64,000 nucleotides of DNA from Lewinellaceae bacterium (GCA_020636375.1 JACJXZ010000002.1:496001-560000), one strand, 5' to 3'. Counted from the first letter of the stretch, positions 8,849 to 18,000 are shown. The notes: generated by a model not told the origin, from the sequence alone. Made by a program: numbers and translations.

Positions 8849-9886
8849 TTAGGAAGCCACGGTGGCCATAACCGAGGCTTTCTTTACTGTCTTGATGATC
8901 TGGGCCGCAACCTTGTAGGGGTCAGCCGCAGAATTCGGGCGGCGGTCTTCCAGATAACCCTTCCAGCCGTTCTCGACGGTAGCCACCGGGATGCGGATGG
9001 AAGCGCCGCGGTCGGAAACGCCGTAGCTGAACTTGTCGATCGACTGCGTCTCGTGCAGGCCGGTCAGGCGCAGGTGGTTGTCGGCGCCGTAAGCGTCGAT
9101 GTGGGCTTTGATCACTTCCGGCGAAGCGCCGAAGGCGGAGCAGATCTTGTCGTAAACCGCCTTGCTTCCGGCCTCGCGCAGCAGGGCGTTGGAGAAGTTG
9201 GCGTGCATGCCGGAGCCGTTCCAGTCGCCTTTAACCGGCTTGCAGTGCCAGTTGATGGCCAGGCCATACTTCTCGGCGGTGCGCTCCAGGAGGTACCGGG
9301 CCACCCAGATCTGGTCGCCGGCGGAGTGCGCGCCTTTGGCAAAAATCTGGAACTCCCACTGGCCGGTAGCCACCTCGGCGTTGATGCCCTCCACGTTCAG
9401 GCCGGCGTCGAGACAAAGGTCGAGGTGTTCTTCGATGATCTCGCGGCCGTAGGCCTTGCCGGCGCCGACGCCGCAGTAGTAGGGCCCCTGCGGGGCGGGA
9501 TAACCGCTGGCGGGGAAACCGTAGGGCTTGTCCGTCTCCAGGTCCCAGAGGAAGTACTCCTGCTCGAAGCCGAACCAGAAGTCGTTGTCGTCATCGTCGA
9601 TCAGCGCCCGGCCGTTGCTCGGGTGCGGGGTGCCGTCGGCGCTGAGCACTTCGGTCATCACCAGGTAAGCGTTCCTGCGGCCCGGATCCGGGAAGATGGC
9701 CACCGGCTTGAGCAGGCAGTCGGAAGAATTGCCGGGGGCCTGTTCGGTGGAGCTGCCATCGAACGACCATATCGGGCAGTCGCTCAGCTCGCCGCTGAAG
9801 TCCTTGATTATCTTAGTCTTGCTACGCAGGCTCTGCGTAGGCTTGTAGCCGTCTAACCAAATGTACTCTAGTTTGAATTTTGCCAT
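8849..9886 (-). CDS. Glutamine synthetase type II (eukaryotic-like)
   Basis: A 345-residue GSII enzyme with the same reaction as GlnN but of the short class best known from eukaryotes and some bacteria. The beta-grasp N-terminus contains IWSFDGSSTEQAPG. The catalytic domain shows FGFEQEYFLWD (metal-binding Glu), NAEVATGQWEFQI, and the GDWNGSGMHANFS and RGASIRIP blocks. The AATG start at 9886 is well supported. It sits between the porin (104-base gap) and the GSIII gene. Two unlike glutamine synthetases side by side suggest a division by nitrogen status, which is inference. Confidence 0.96.
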   Translation of the reverse strand: MAKFKLEYIWLDGYKPTQSLRSKTKIIKDFSGELSDCPIWSFDGSSTEQAPGNSSDCLLKPVAIFPDPGRRNAYLVMTEVLSADGTPHPSNGRALIDDDDNDFWFGFEQEYFLWDLETDKPYGFPASGYPAPQGPYYCGVGAGKAYGREIIEEHLDLCLDAGLNVEGINAEVATGQWEFQIFAKGAHSAGDQIWVARYLLERTAEKYGLAINWHCKPVKGDWNGSGMHANFSNALLREAGSKAVYDKICSAFGASPEVIKAHIDAYGADNHLRLTGLHETQSIDKFSYGVSDRGASIRIPVATVENGWKGYLEDRRPNSAADPYKVAAQIIKTVKKASVMATVAS

Positions 9887-9990
9887 GATTGTTGTACTGT
9901 TTTGAATATTTCAGAAAATGTTGTTTTGGGTTAATTTTCAGGTGCGAACCGCGAATTGCGAACAGCCCCCGCAGTTGCCCCCGCCTTCTG

Positions 9991-11127
9991 CTAAAAACTA
10001 TACACCGCCGCCACCAGCACTGCCGGCAGCGAATTGGTGAGTTTCCCGCTTTCGTCGGGGAAGACCTCGTTGGAAGCGTGGTCCACCCGGAATTCGGGTA
10101 TGATGGTCAGGGCACCGATGTGGAAGTTGCCGGAGGCCGTCAGGCTCAGCACGTTGCCGTCGGCGGCGCCGAGGATCTCGCCGTCCGGGTCGCCGATGTA
10201 CTCGCCGCGCAGGCCGAGGGTAAACAAATCGCTGAAGGCATAATTTGCATACAGCGCGGCCCCGAACCAGCTGGTGTTGTCGCCCTCGGCTACCGCATTG
10301 GTTTTCGAGGTGGCGTTAACCCCCAGGCCCAGTTCGTCGGTGAGCTGAAAGGTAGCTGTCAGGTCCACCTGATGGCCGGACACGTCGGACGCCAGGCTGT
10401 CGCCTTCTACGTCCTTGCCCCCGAGGTAGTTCAGGTAGAGGCCTACGGTTTCGTCGGCGTAGGACAACTGTGCCCCTACGTGCTTGCCCGGCGTGAAATC
10501 GAACTTGCTGTCGGTGTCGTCGAACAGGCCGACCATAGCGCCGAAGTTCTCCGACAGGGCAAAATCCGCCTTCAGGCCTGTGTGGTAGAACGGCCCGTTG
10601 GAGAACATGTAGGAGGTGCTGTAATTGATATTGGCCGGCGCATCGATGACTTCATAACCGACGTGCGTCCCGTAATTGCCCAGGGTTAAGGTCAGCCAAT
10701 CCACCGGGCTGTAGGTGACGTACAACTGCTTGATGGCGGCCAGGGTGGTGCCGCTGAAGCCGTTGGCCACTTCCGCCCGGGGCCCTACCGCCAGGTCGGC
10801 CATAAACCCGACCTTTCCCTCCTCCCTGGAAAAGGCCAGGTTGGCCATGCCAAGAGAGAAGGAATTGGTGGTCTCCGTGAAGCTGGTGGGCAGCGGCCGG
10901 GTAGTCAGCGAGGGGAATTCGTCGGAAAAACTATAGGCGTAGTAAACATCGACGAAACCCGAGACCTCGAAAGGCAGCTTGGATCCCTCTTCGGGTTCCG
11001 CTTCCGCTCCGGCAGCCGCATCCGCCGGCAGGGTCATCGAACCGGCGCTGGCCAGCTCTGCATCCTGTGCACTGATATAGGTGTCAAAGAACAAAATGAG
11101 GATAAGGGTATACTTCAAAACTCGCAT
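9991..11127 (-). CDS. Outer-membrane porin, BBP2/OmpL-like family
   Basis: A 378-residue protein with an N-terminal signal peptide (cut near ISAQ, residue 20), a low-complexity Ala/Glu-rich linker and then alternating amphipathic strands ending in Phe (VLVAAVYSF), the mark of an outer-membrane barrel. The segment GFVDVYYAYSF is typical of the beta-barrel porin-2 family (PF07642). Its place between amt and the GSII gene suggests uptake of ammonium or small nitrogen compounds across the outer membrane, which is contextual inference. BBP2 porins are often found beside Amt/PII genes in Bacteroidota. Confidence 0.85.
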   Translation of the reverse strand: MRVLKYTLILILFFDTYISAQDAELASAGSMTLPADAAAGAEAEPEEGSKLPFEVSGFVDVYYAYSFSDEFPSLTTRPLPTSFTETTNSFSLGMANLAFSREEGKVGFMADLAVGPRAEVANGFSGTTLAAIKQLYVTYSPVDWLTLTLGNYGTHVGYEVIDAPANINYSTSYMFSNGPFYHTGLKADFALSENFGAMVGLFDDTDSKFDFTPGKHVGAQLSYADETVGLYLNYLGGKDVEGDSLASDVSGHQVDLTATFQLTDELGLGVNATSKTNAVAEGDNTSWFGAALYANYAFSDLFTLGLRGEYIGDPDGEILGAADGNVLSLTASGNFHIGALTIIPEFRVDHASNEVFPDESGKLTNSLPAVLVAAVYSF

Positions 11128-11317
11128 GGTGAATCAATTTTGAGGATTAGGAAAAGAAAACGGCAAAACGGCAAAGGCATGAAGGCGCAGCCCGAAGGCG
11201 CACTGGCTTTTCAGCCGGCAAACCGATCTTTATCCTCAAAATCGTTTGGAGAAAGTTCCCCTAAACCTTAACTTTGAGCTTCCAGAAATCAAGATTTCGG
11301 TTTGCCGATGTCTTGGT

Positions 11318-11375
11318 AGCCCCTGGCCCGCCAGCCAGGGGCTTTTTTTTTGGAGGGGCCACTTTCAAGTGGCCC
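11318..11375. terminator. Two adjacent perfect hairpins past the amt gene
   Basis: Hairpin 1 (11318-11343) has a 10-bp perfect stem AGCCCCTGGC/GCCAGGGGCT followed on the plus strand by nine T, a textbook terminator for plus-strand read-through. Hairpin 2 (11356-11375) has a 9-bp perfect inverted repeat GGGCCACTT/AAGTGGCCC just 6 bases beyond the amt stop, and would end the minus-strand amt message. No plus-strand gene that needs hairpin 1 is visible upstream. Confidence 0.6.
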
Positions 11376-11381
11376 ATGTCT

Positions 11382-12671
11382 TTATTTTACAGCCAGTTCG
11401 TAACCGGCCGGTTCTATGGAAGAGATAGATTCCCCGTAGGCTTTCATATCGTGTTCGGCCACATCCAGGCCGCGTTCTTCTTCTTCCTCGGTCACCCGGA
11501 TGCCGATCGTCACCTTGAGCAGGTACATCAGGCCAAAGGCGAAGGCGAAAGTAAAGGCGCCGACGGCGAGGGTGCCGTAGAGCTGTACCCAGAGCTGCCC
11601 CAGGCCGGCCTTGGCGCCGAAGATGCCCACGGCCAGCGTGCCCCACAGGCCACAGACGAGGTGCACGGAAGTGGCGCCCACCGGGTCGTCGAGCTTCAGG
11701 CGGCGGTCGAAAGTGACGACCGCTACGGGGATGACCGCGCCGGCGATCGCCCCAATGGCGATCGCCTCAAAGGGGGTCATCAGGTCGGCGCCGGCGGTAA
11801 TGCCCACCAGGCCGCCCAGCACGCCGTTGAGCACCATGGATAAATCGTGGGTCTTGAACAGCAAGTAGGAAGCCGTGAAAGCGCCGATCGCGCCGGCCGC
11901 CGCCGCCAGGGAAGTCGTCACGAAAACCAGGGATACGGCCACCGGGTCGGCGGAAAGCACCGAGCCGCCGTTGAAGCCGAACCAGCCGAACCAAAGCAGG
12001 AAGACACCGACGGCCGCCAGCGGCATGCTGTGGCCGGGAATGGGCTTAATGCCGGCGGACGTGTATTTGCCTTTGCGGGCACCGAGCAGGATGATGGCCG
12101 CCAGAGCGCCCCAGCCGCCAACGGCGTGGACGAGGGTCGAACCGGCAAAATCGTAGAAACCGGCGGCTTCCAGCCAGCCTGCGCCCCACTTCCACATGCC
12201 GGTTATGGGATAGCTGATGCTGACGAAAACGGTGGCGAAAATGAGGAAAGCATTTAGCTTGATGCGTTCTGCCACCGCGCCGGAAACGATGGTGGCGGCC
12301 GTAGCGGCAAACATGGCCTGGAAGATGAAATCCGTCCAGTAGGTATATCCGCCGCCGGCGTAGTCGATGCCGCCGGCATCCCCCTCCGGCATGCTCAGGC
12401 CAAAGCCGGCGAAGCCGAAGAAGCCGCCCTCGTTAACGCCCGGGTACATCAGGTTGAAGCCCATAATGCAGTAGGTCAGCAAACCGATGGAGATGATCAT
12501 CGAATTTTTGAAAAGGATATTGACCGTATTTTTTCTTTGTACGAAACCTGCTTCCAGCGAGGCGAAACCCAGGTGCATGATGAAGACCAGGGCCGTGGCA
12601 ACAAGCATCCATACATTATTGGCAGTGAATAATGCTTCGTTCATTGTTGTCGAATTGTTGGTGTTAGACAA
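11382..12671 (-). CDS. amt: Ammonium transporter Amt
   Basis: A 429-residue inner-membrane channel for ammonium of the Amt/Rh family, with eleven predicted membrane helices. Family blocks seen are FASLEAGFVQRKNTVNIL near residue 50, DFAGSTLVHAVGGWGALAA near 175 and GFNGGSV. A short cytoplasmic tail (EEEERGLDVAEHDMKAYG) is the expected PII contact. The gene lies 91 bases after the PII gene, the classic glnK-amt pairing. There is a 254-base gap, with two hairpins, to the porin gene. Confidence 0.96.
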   Translation of the reverse strand: MSNTNNSTTMNEALFTANNVWMLVATALVFIMHLGFASLEAGFVQRKNTVNILFKNSMIISIGLLTYCIMGFNLMYPGVNEGGFFGFAGFGLSMPEGDAGGIDYAGGGYTYWTDFIFQAMFAATAATIVSGAVAERIKLNAFLIFATVFVSISYPITGMWKWGAGWLEAAGFYDFAGSTLVHAVGGWGALAAIILLGARKGKYTSAGIKPIPGHSMPLAAVGVFLLWFGWFGFNGGSVLSADPVAVSLVFVTTSLAAAAGAIGAFTASYLLFKTHDLSMVLNGVLGGLVGITAGADLMTPFEAIAIGAIAGAVIPVAVVTFDRRLKLDDPVGATSVHLVCGLWGTLAVGIFGAKAGLGQLWVQLYGTLAVGAFTFAFAFGLMYLLKVTIGIRVTEEEEERGLDVAEHDMKAYGESISSIEPAGYELAVK

Positions 12672-12762
12672 ATCTGTTGAGACAAGTAATTTGGCTGCTA
12701 TTTGGAAAGGGAGGAAAAGCCAGCACTAAAAACAGGCAGGAGGGCGCCCGGAGCGCTATTGG

Positions 12763-13101
12763 TCAGATCGCATTGGCACCCTCTTCCTGAGTGCGGATGC
12801 GAACGACCTGATCGACGGCGAAAACGGTGATCTTGCCGTCGCCGACCTCGCCGGTGCGGCCGGCGCTGAGGATGGCTTCGACAATGCTTTCGACCATGTC
12901 GTCATGGGCGAGGATGTCCAGCTGCAGGCGGGCGATGTAATCGCTGTCGAAGGTGCTGCCCCGGTAGGTGATCGTCTCTCCCTTCTGCAACCCGAATCCT
13001 TTTACGTCTTTCAATGTGAAAAAGCGAACGCCGATCTTCGCCAGGGCGTCCCGCACTTTCTCAAAGCGAGACAGACGGATAATAGCCTCGATCTTCTTCA
13101 T
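12763..13101 (-). CDS. PII nitrogen regulatory protein (GlnK/GlnB family)
   Basis: A 112-residue PII signal protein, expected to bind ATP/ADP and 2-oxoglutarate and to gate the neighbouring Amt. The start at 13101 restores the canonical MKKIEAIIR opening, and the longer frame upstream is not conserved. The T-loop reads TYRGSTFDSDYIARL. Position 51, the Tyr uridylylated in enteric PII, is Phe here, so control is probably by ligand binding only. GRTGEVGDGKI at about 81-91 is the B-loop with Lys90, and Arg101 and Arg103 of the C-loop are present. First gene of the block. Confidence 0.93.
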   Translation of the reverse strand: MKKIEAIIRLSRFEKVRDALAKIGVRFFTLKDVKGFGLQKGETITYRGSTFDSDYIARLQLDILAHDDMVESIVEAILSAGRTGEVGDGKITVFAVDQVVRIRTQEEGANAI

Positions 13102-13507
13102 TTTTTGCTTACTTTTGTGAGTGAATGAATGGAATATGCCAGGGCGATGGGCAGCCACGCCCGGGCCGTTTGCCGTCTTGTCGCACCGGCGAAGCAGGGA
13201 ATCGGGCAATGAACAGTTGTTTTGCCGCGCAAGGGCAAAGTGGGTTGTCGGTTATTTCGTCGCGCAAGGCAAAAAATTACTGGCTATAATGGCCAACCAC
13301 AGGCCGGCGCCCCGCCAATGACTAATAACCCGTACCTGTTCAGGAACCTGTCCCTGCAGCACGATGCTTTGAAAAAGTTGTCAGGACAAAAGTAGGGCCC
13401 CGTACATTGCCACCCCAACGGATTTCTGTTGCCCATGTGAAGCCCAAAACGCCCGCCTCCAGATACAATCCACTGATAAACAAAGCCTTAGTCAGCAATT
13501 AATTGTT
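13102..13507. other. Divergent intergenic region upstream of the PII gene
   Basis: A 406-base region between PII (minus) and the helical protein at 13508 (plus). It contains the predicted PII promoter (13387-13418). No gene is convincing here. The frame extending PII upstream is not family-like. Confidence 0.6.
13387..13418 (-). promoter_or_regulatory. Predicted promoter of the PII-amt unit
   Basis: On the minus strand TTG (13418-13416), a 21-base spacer and TACTTTTG (13394-13387) match the Bacteroidota TTG...TAnnTTTG consensus. It would give a leader of about 280 bases before the PII start, long enough for leader control. Confidence 0.5.
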
Positions 13508-15037
13508 ATGTTCACTACTCAGAAGGACCAGTTGTTTTCCCTGATCAAATCGCTTACGAAAGCGGAAAAGCGGAGTTTCAAGCTCTATGCCAACCGGTTC
13601 CAGAGCGGAGCCGACAGCAAGTTCATCCAGCTGTTCGACGTCATCGACCGCCTGGCGGAATACGACGAGGCGGAGGTGCTGAAGCGCCTGCCGGGCGTCA
13701 AAAAACGCCACCTGCCCAACCTCAAGAGGCACCTCTACAAACAAATCCTGACCAGCCTGCGCCTGATCTACATCCAGAAAAACATCGACATCCAGATCCG
13801 CGAACAGCTCGACTTTGCCCGCATCCTGTACGGAAAAGGCATGTACATGCAGAGCCTGCGCATGCTCGACCGCATCAAGAAGATCGCCGTCGACCACCAC
13901 CAGGACCTGCTGCACCTCGAAATCCTGGAATTCCAGAAGATGATCGAAGCCCGCCACATTACCCGCAGCCGCCTGGTGGAGAACAAGATGGAAGCCCTGC
14001 TGGAGGAGGCCGCCGAGCGGAGCTTCATCACCCATTCCAATAACCTGTTCTCCAATTTCAACATACAGGTCCATGGCTGGTACATCCAGAAGGGCCACGT
14101 CAACAACGAAGAAGAGATCTCCGCCATCAACGGATTTTTCGAGCAATACCGACCCGGCGAGCTGCTTCAGGGCCGAAAGCTTACCTTCTTCGAACGGGCC
14201 AACCTCTTCCAGGCCTACATGTGGTACCACTACATCCTGCTCGACTTCGAAGGGGCGGCGCGCTACGCCCGCCAGTGGGTGAGCCTCTTCCATGCCCAGG
14301 ATCAGGTCCGGGAGAAAGACCCCGACCTGTATATGCGCAGCCTGTACTATCTGCTGGTCTTCCTTTACCTCATCCGCGAAAAGGGGGAATTTGCCCGCTA
14401 CCTGCAGGAGTTCCAACAGTTTGAAAAAGAATATCGGGATTTGTTCAACGACAATTCCCGCATGATCGCCTTTACCTACCTCAACCTCTCCCGGCTCAAC
14501 GGCCACCTGCTGAGCAAGGATTTCCCGGGCGGCGCCCGGCTCATCCATGAGGTCGAAGCGGAACTGCCCCGCTATATCGATTATACCGACGTGCATCGCA
14601 TCCTGCTGTTTTACTTCAAATTCGCCTACCTGTATTTCTGCCTCCGGGAATTCGGGAAGGCCCTGGAATACCTCAACCGGATCATCCACCTCAAATCGGG
14701 CCACCTGCGCGACGACCTGCAGGTCAACGCCCGCCTCCTGCACCTCATCTGCCACTACGAACTGGGCAACTTCGACATGCTGGACTACCTGGCGCCCGCC
14801 GTCAGGCGCCTGCTCAGCCAGTCGTCCGACGTCAGCCAACTGCCACGGCTCACCCTCCGCTTCCTGGAAAGCCTTTCCAAACTGCCGCCCCTGGAACACG
14901 CCAAAGCTTTCGCCTCCTTCCACCTGGAACTTAGAAAAATCATGGAAGAACCCTTCGAACGCAAATCGCTGAACTACCTGGATATCCCGGCATGGGTGGA
15001 GGGGCATTTGGGGGTGGCGAGGGGAGAGCGGGTATAG
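13508..15037 (+). CDS. Conserved helical protein of unknown function
   Basis: A 509-residue, almost wholly alpha-helical protein without signal peptide or membrane helix. It begins MFTTQKDQLFSLIKSLTKAE, followed by a KRxFKLYANRF segment and long amphipathic helices rich in Tyr and Leu, giving the look of degenerate TPR-type repeats. Related sequences are, as far as I recall, common in Saprospiria and other Bacteroidota and have no assigned role. It is divergent from the PII gene and stands alone. A minus-strand frame covering the same bases is a shadow. Confidence 0.75.
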   Translation: MFTTQKDQLFSLIKSLTKAEKRSFKLYANRFQSGADSKFIQLFDVIDRLAEYDEAEVLKRLPGVKKRHLPNLKRHLYKQILTSLRLIYIQKNIDIQIREQLDFARILYGKGMYMQSLRMLDRIKKIAVDHHQDLLHLEILEFQKMIEARHITRSRLVENKMEALLEEAAERSFITHSNNLFSNFNIQVHGWYIQKGHVNNEEEISAINGFFEQYRPGELLQGRKLTFFERANLFQAYMWYHYILLDFEGAARYARQWVSLFHAQDQVREKDPDLYMRSLYYLLVFLYLIREKGEFARYLQEFQQFEKEYRDLFNDNSRMIAFTYLNLSRLNGHLLSKDFPGGARLIHEVEAELPRYIDYTDVHRILLFYFKFAYLYFCLREFGKALEYLNRIIHLKSGHLRDDLQVNARLLHLICHYELGNFDMLDYLAPAVRRLLSQSSDVSQLPRLTLRFLESLSKLPPLEHAKAFASFHLELRKIMEEPFERKSLNYLDIPAWVEGHLGVARGERV

Positions 15038-15049
15038 GTGTGTATTTGT

Positions 15050-15251
15050 GAGGGCACTCCGGAAACCCCAGAAAAGGAATGAATGACTGGAGGAATGAAG
15101 GAATGAATAAAGCGACGATGTATTTTAAATTGATATTCATTGATAAACACATGATTGTATTTATTCATCCCATCATTCCTTCGTTCCATCATTCCTTAAC
15201 GAAGGTTTCCGGTCTCCGTCCGTCGTAGCCGGACTACGGACCGGCGGAGAC
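15050..15251. repeat. Palindromic element bounded by CCGGAAACC / GGTTTCCGG, with adjoining hairpin
   Basis: The stretch 15049-15067 is TGAGGGCACTCCGGAAACC, found identically at 40451-40469. From CCGGAAACC (15059-15067) to GGTTTCCGG (15204-15212) the element is an imperfect palindrome whose arms are GAATGA-type repeats. Directly after it GTCTCCG (15212-15218) pairs with CGGAGAC (15245-15251). It has the size and shape of a MITE-like repeat. It fills most of the 353-base gap 15038-15390, which has no other gene. Confidence 0.6.
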
Positions 15252-15335
15252 GGAGTGACCTCATTTGTGCTTTCGTGCATTCGGGGGCAACCTGCTGCCG
15301 AAGAGAAAAAAACCATGCTATTAGTGGAGGTTTGC

Positions 15336-15367
15336 TTTGCGCTCCAGGCGCCTTTTGCGTACCTTGG
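15336..15367 (+). promoter_or_regulatory. Predicted promoter of the VOC gene
   Basis: TTTG (15336-15339), a 20-base spacer and TACCTTGG (15360-15367) differ from the Bacteroidota consensus TTTG...TAnnTTTG at one base. The start codon at 15391 follows after 23 bases. Confidence 0.45.
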
Positions 15368-15390
15368 TTTATAAACATATTACAACAACC

Positions 15391-15762
15391 ATGAAACTAG
15401 GAGCATTTTCCGTAAGCCTCAGCGTCAAAGACATCAACGCTTCCAAAGCATTTTATGAAACCCTCGGGTTTGAAACCTTCGCCGGCGACATAGAGAAAAA
15501 TTACCTGATCATGAAAAACGGAAATGCGCTGATCGGGCTGTTCCAGGGCATGTTCGAAAACAATATCCTGACCTTCAACCCGGGCTGGGACGAGAGCGCC
15601 AACAAACTGGATTCATTTGACGACGTCCGGGAAATCCAGCGGCATTTAAAAGCGAATGGGATAAAACCAGAGAACGAAGCGGATGAAAACACCTCCGGCC
15701 CCGCCAGTTTTATCGTATTCGACCCGGACGGAAACGCTATCCTGGTAGACCAGCATGTTTAG
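15391..15762 (+). CDS. VOC family protein (glyoxalase/bleomycin-resistance fold)
   Basis: A 123-residue cytoplasmic protein with two beta-alpha-beta-beta-beta modules of the vicinal oxygen chelate fold: VSLSVKDINASKAFYETLGF at residues 8-27 and the closing SFIVFDPDGNAILVDQHV. The length is normal for a single-domain VOC protein. The ATG at 15391 restores the family N-terminus (MKLGAFSVSLSVKD), and the longer frame upstream is unlike the family. The substrate is unknown; members include lyases, dioxygenases and binding proteins. It stands alone between two repeat-rich gaps. Confidence 0.85.
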   Translation: MKLGAFSVSLSVKDINASKAFYETLGFETFAGDIEKNYLIMKNGNALIGLFQGMFENNILTFNPGWDESANKLDSFDDVREIQRHLKANGIKPENEADENTSGPASFIVFDPDGNAILVDQHV

Positions 15763-15807
15763 GGCTGTGCATTCGCAGCAATTCCCGCTTTGACTCTCAT
15801 CGATTGC

Positions 15808-15895
15808 ATTTCCACTGTATTTCCATTGTATTTCTACCGTATTTCTATTGCATTTCCACTGCATTTCCACTTTATTTCCCCTATATTTCCACCCC
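15808..15895 (+). repeat. Eight tandem copies of a degenerate 11-bp unit
   Basis: Consecutive 11-base units of the form ATTTCCAYTGY (first ATTTCCACTGT, last ATTTCCACCCC) run without interruption and end 17 bases before the start codon at 15913. The 11-base period places a short T tract once per helical turn, so the DNA may be curved. The array lies in the 5' leader of the next gene. Confidence 0.9.
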
Positions 15896-15912
15896 ATTAT
15901 CACCCTGTTTCC

Positions 15913-18000
15913 ATGAAGCGAATTCACCTCTTCCTCCCCATATTCTTCTCCTCCCCTGCCCTCGCCCAGGTAGACTCCCTCCAGCAGCCGCCCGACGCCA
16001 CCCAGCAGGTGATCGAGGACTTCCTCCAGAACACAGAGAGCGAAGGCTCGTTCGATTTCAATACCATCTTCGAAGAACTCCAGTTCTACCAGGAAAACCC
16101 CATCAACCTGAACGAGGCCGGAGAGGAGGAACTGCAGGCCCTCCACCTGCTGTCCGACATCCAAATCCTGGAACTGCTCAGCTACCGGCGCGAGGCGGGC
16201 GACCTCCTGTCTCTCTATGAACTGCAGGCCGTACCCAGCTTCGACCTGCTGACCATCCGCCGCATCCTGCCCTACGTGACAGTAGACAAAGGCATCGACG
16301 ACTATCAGCTCTCCATCCCCCGGATGATGGCCGAAGGGCAGGACGAGCTCTACCTGCGCTGGTCGCGCATCCTGGAAGAGCAACAGGGCTACACCCCGCT
16401 CGAAGAAGGGCAGACAGCTCAGCGCTACCTGGGCAGCCCCAACCAGTTCTACCTGCGCTATAAACATTCCTACAGCAACAAGCTCAGCTACGGCCTCACT
16501 GCCGAAAAAGACCGGGGCGAAGAGTTCTTCACCGGCAGCAACCGGCAGGGCTTCGACTTCTACTCCGCCCACCTCTTTATAAAAGATTACAACCGCACCG
16601 TTAAGGCCATCGCCATCGGAGACTACGCCGTGAGCTTTGGGCAGGGGCTCGTCCTGTACTCCGGCTTCGGCGCGGGCAAGAGCTCCTACGTGATGAACAT
16701 CAAGCGCACCGCCCGGGCGCTGCGCCCCTATACCTCGGTCAACGAGTCCAACTTCCAGCGGGGCGCCGCCGCCACCCTGGCCTTCGGCGAACACCTGGAA
16801 GTGACCGCCCTGGCCTCCTACCGCAGGCGCGACGGCAACGTGCTGGCCCCCGACACGCTCAACGCAGATGAGGAAATCCGCCGCATCAGCTCCCTCGACA
16901 TCGACGGCCTGCACCGCACCCCCAACGAGATCGCCGACGAGAACGCCATCGGCCAAACCACCTTCGGCGGCCGCCTGCGCTGGAAGGGCGCCCGGGGGCA
17001 CCTCGCCCTCAACGCCCTCTACGAACAGATCGACGCCACCCTCTCCCTGCGCGAGCAGCTGTACAACCAGTTCTACTTCAGCGGCGACCGCCTCTTCAAC
17101 GCCAGCCTCGACTATTCCTTCATCTACCGGAATTACAACTTCTTCGGCGAAACTGCCATGAGCGACAACGGCGCCATCGCCACCATCAACGGCCTGCTCA
17201 TGGGCCTCGACCGCCGGGTAGACCTCGCCCTGCTGGTCCGCCACTTCCCGCGCGACTACCAGGCCCTCTTCCCCACCCCCTTCGCCGAAACCACCGGCGC
17301 CCGCAACGAGACCGGCGCCTACCTCGGCCTGGAGGTGCGCCCCCACCGCTACTGGACGATCAGCGCCTACTTCGACGCCTGGCAGCACCCCTGGCTGCGC
17401 TTCGACGCCGACGCTCCCTCCCGCGGCTACGAGTACCGCGCCCGCCTCACCTACTTCCGCAAGCGCAACCTGGAGGTGTACCTCGAAGTGCGCGACGAAA
17501 CCAAAGAGCGCAACATCGACAAGATCGACGGCAAGAACAACTTCACCTTGCCCAACCGGGTGTTCCAAACCCGCCTGCACCTGGCCAAACAGGTCAGCAA
17601 AGCGCTGGAACTTCGCAGCCGCATCGACGCCGGCTTCTCGGACAACGCGATCAACAACGCCCAGCGCGGCTTCGTCGTCTACCAGGACGTGATCTACAAG
17701 CCCGTCGGCTTCCCCCTCTCGTTCACCACCCGCTTCGCCCTGTTCGACACCGACGGCTTCCAGGCGCGCTACTACTCCTTCGAGAACAACCTGCTCTACG
17801 CCTTCTCCATCCCGGCCTACTACAACCGGGGCACGCGCTTCTACGTCAACCTCCGCTACAGGGGCATCCGCAACCTCACCCTGGAGGCCCGCTTCGCGCA
17901 GACCTACTGGCGCAACCAGGACACCATCGGCAGCGGGACGGAAGCAGTGCCCGGGCCCCGGAGGACGGAGGTGGGGGCGCAGGTGAAGTATAAATTTTAG
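15913..18000 (+). CDS. Helix-hairpin-helix N-terminal domain plus outer-membrane beta-barrel protein
   Basis: A 695-residue exported protein. The signal peptide is MKRIHLFLPIFFSSPALAQ. Residues of about 60-130 contain paired helix-hairpin-helix (ComEA-like) units (PINLNEAGEEELQALHLL, then a second around LLSLYELQAVPSFDLLTIRR). The remaining 550 residues are alternating strands with aromatic girdles ending in KYKF, as in outer-membrane barrels. This combination is recurrent in Bacteroidota, and its function is not established; HhH domains usually bind DNA, so a role in DNA uptake is imaginable but unproven. The ATG at 15913 is chosen because it starts the signal peptide. Confidence 0.8.
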   Translation: MKRIHLFLPIFFSSPALAQVDSLQQPPDATQQVIEDFLQNTESEGSFDFNTIFEELQFYQENPINLNEAGEEELQALHLLSDIQILELLSYRREAGDLLSLYELQAVPSFDLLTIRRILPYVTVDKGIDDYQLSIPRMMAEGQDELYLRWSRILEEQQGYTPLEEGQTAQRYLGSPNQFYLRYKHSYSNKLSYGLTAEKDRGEEFFTGSNRQGFDFYSAHLFIKDYNRTVKAIAIGDYAVSFGQGLVLYSGFGAGKSSYVMNIKRTARALRPYTSVNESNFQRGAAATLAFGEHLEVTALASYRRRDGNVLAPDTLNADEEIRRISSLDIDGLHRTPNEIADENAIGQTTFGGRLRWKGARGHLALNALYEQIDATLSLREQLYNQFYFSGDRLFNASLDYSFIYRNYNFFGETAMSDNGAIATINGLLMGLDRRVDLALLVRHFPRDYQALFPTPFAETTGARNETGAYLGLEVRPHRYWTISAYFDAWQHPWLRFDADAPSRGYEYRARLTYFRKRNLEVYLEVRDETKERNIDKIDGKNNFTLPNRVFQTRLHLAKQVSKALELRSRIDAGFSDNAINNAQRGFVVYQDVIYKPVGFPLSFTTRFALFDTDGFQARYYSFENNLLYAFSIPAYYNRGTRFYVNLRYRGIRNLTLEARFAQTYWRNQDTIGSGTEAVPGPRRTEVGAQVKYKF

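Noticed and set aside
11318..11351. Hairpin with T tract as the amt terminator
   Set aside because: The T tract is on the plus strand, so it cannot end the minus-strand amt message; the neighbouring hairpin at 11356 is the better candidate.
15646..17580. Minus-strand open frame of 644 codons opposite the HhH/barrel gene
   Set aside because: Val/Gly/Ala/Glu-rich shadow; the plus strand has a signal peptide and HhH motifs.
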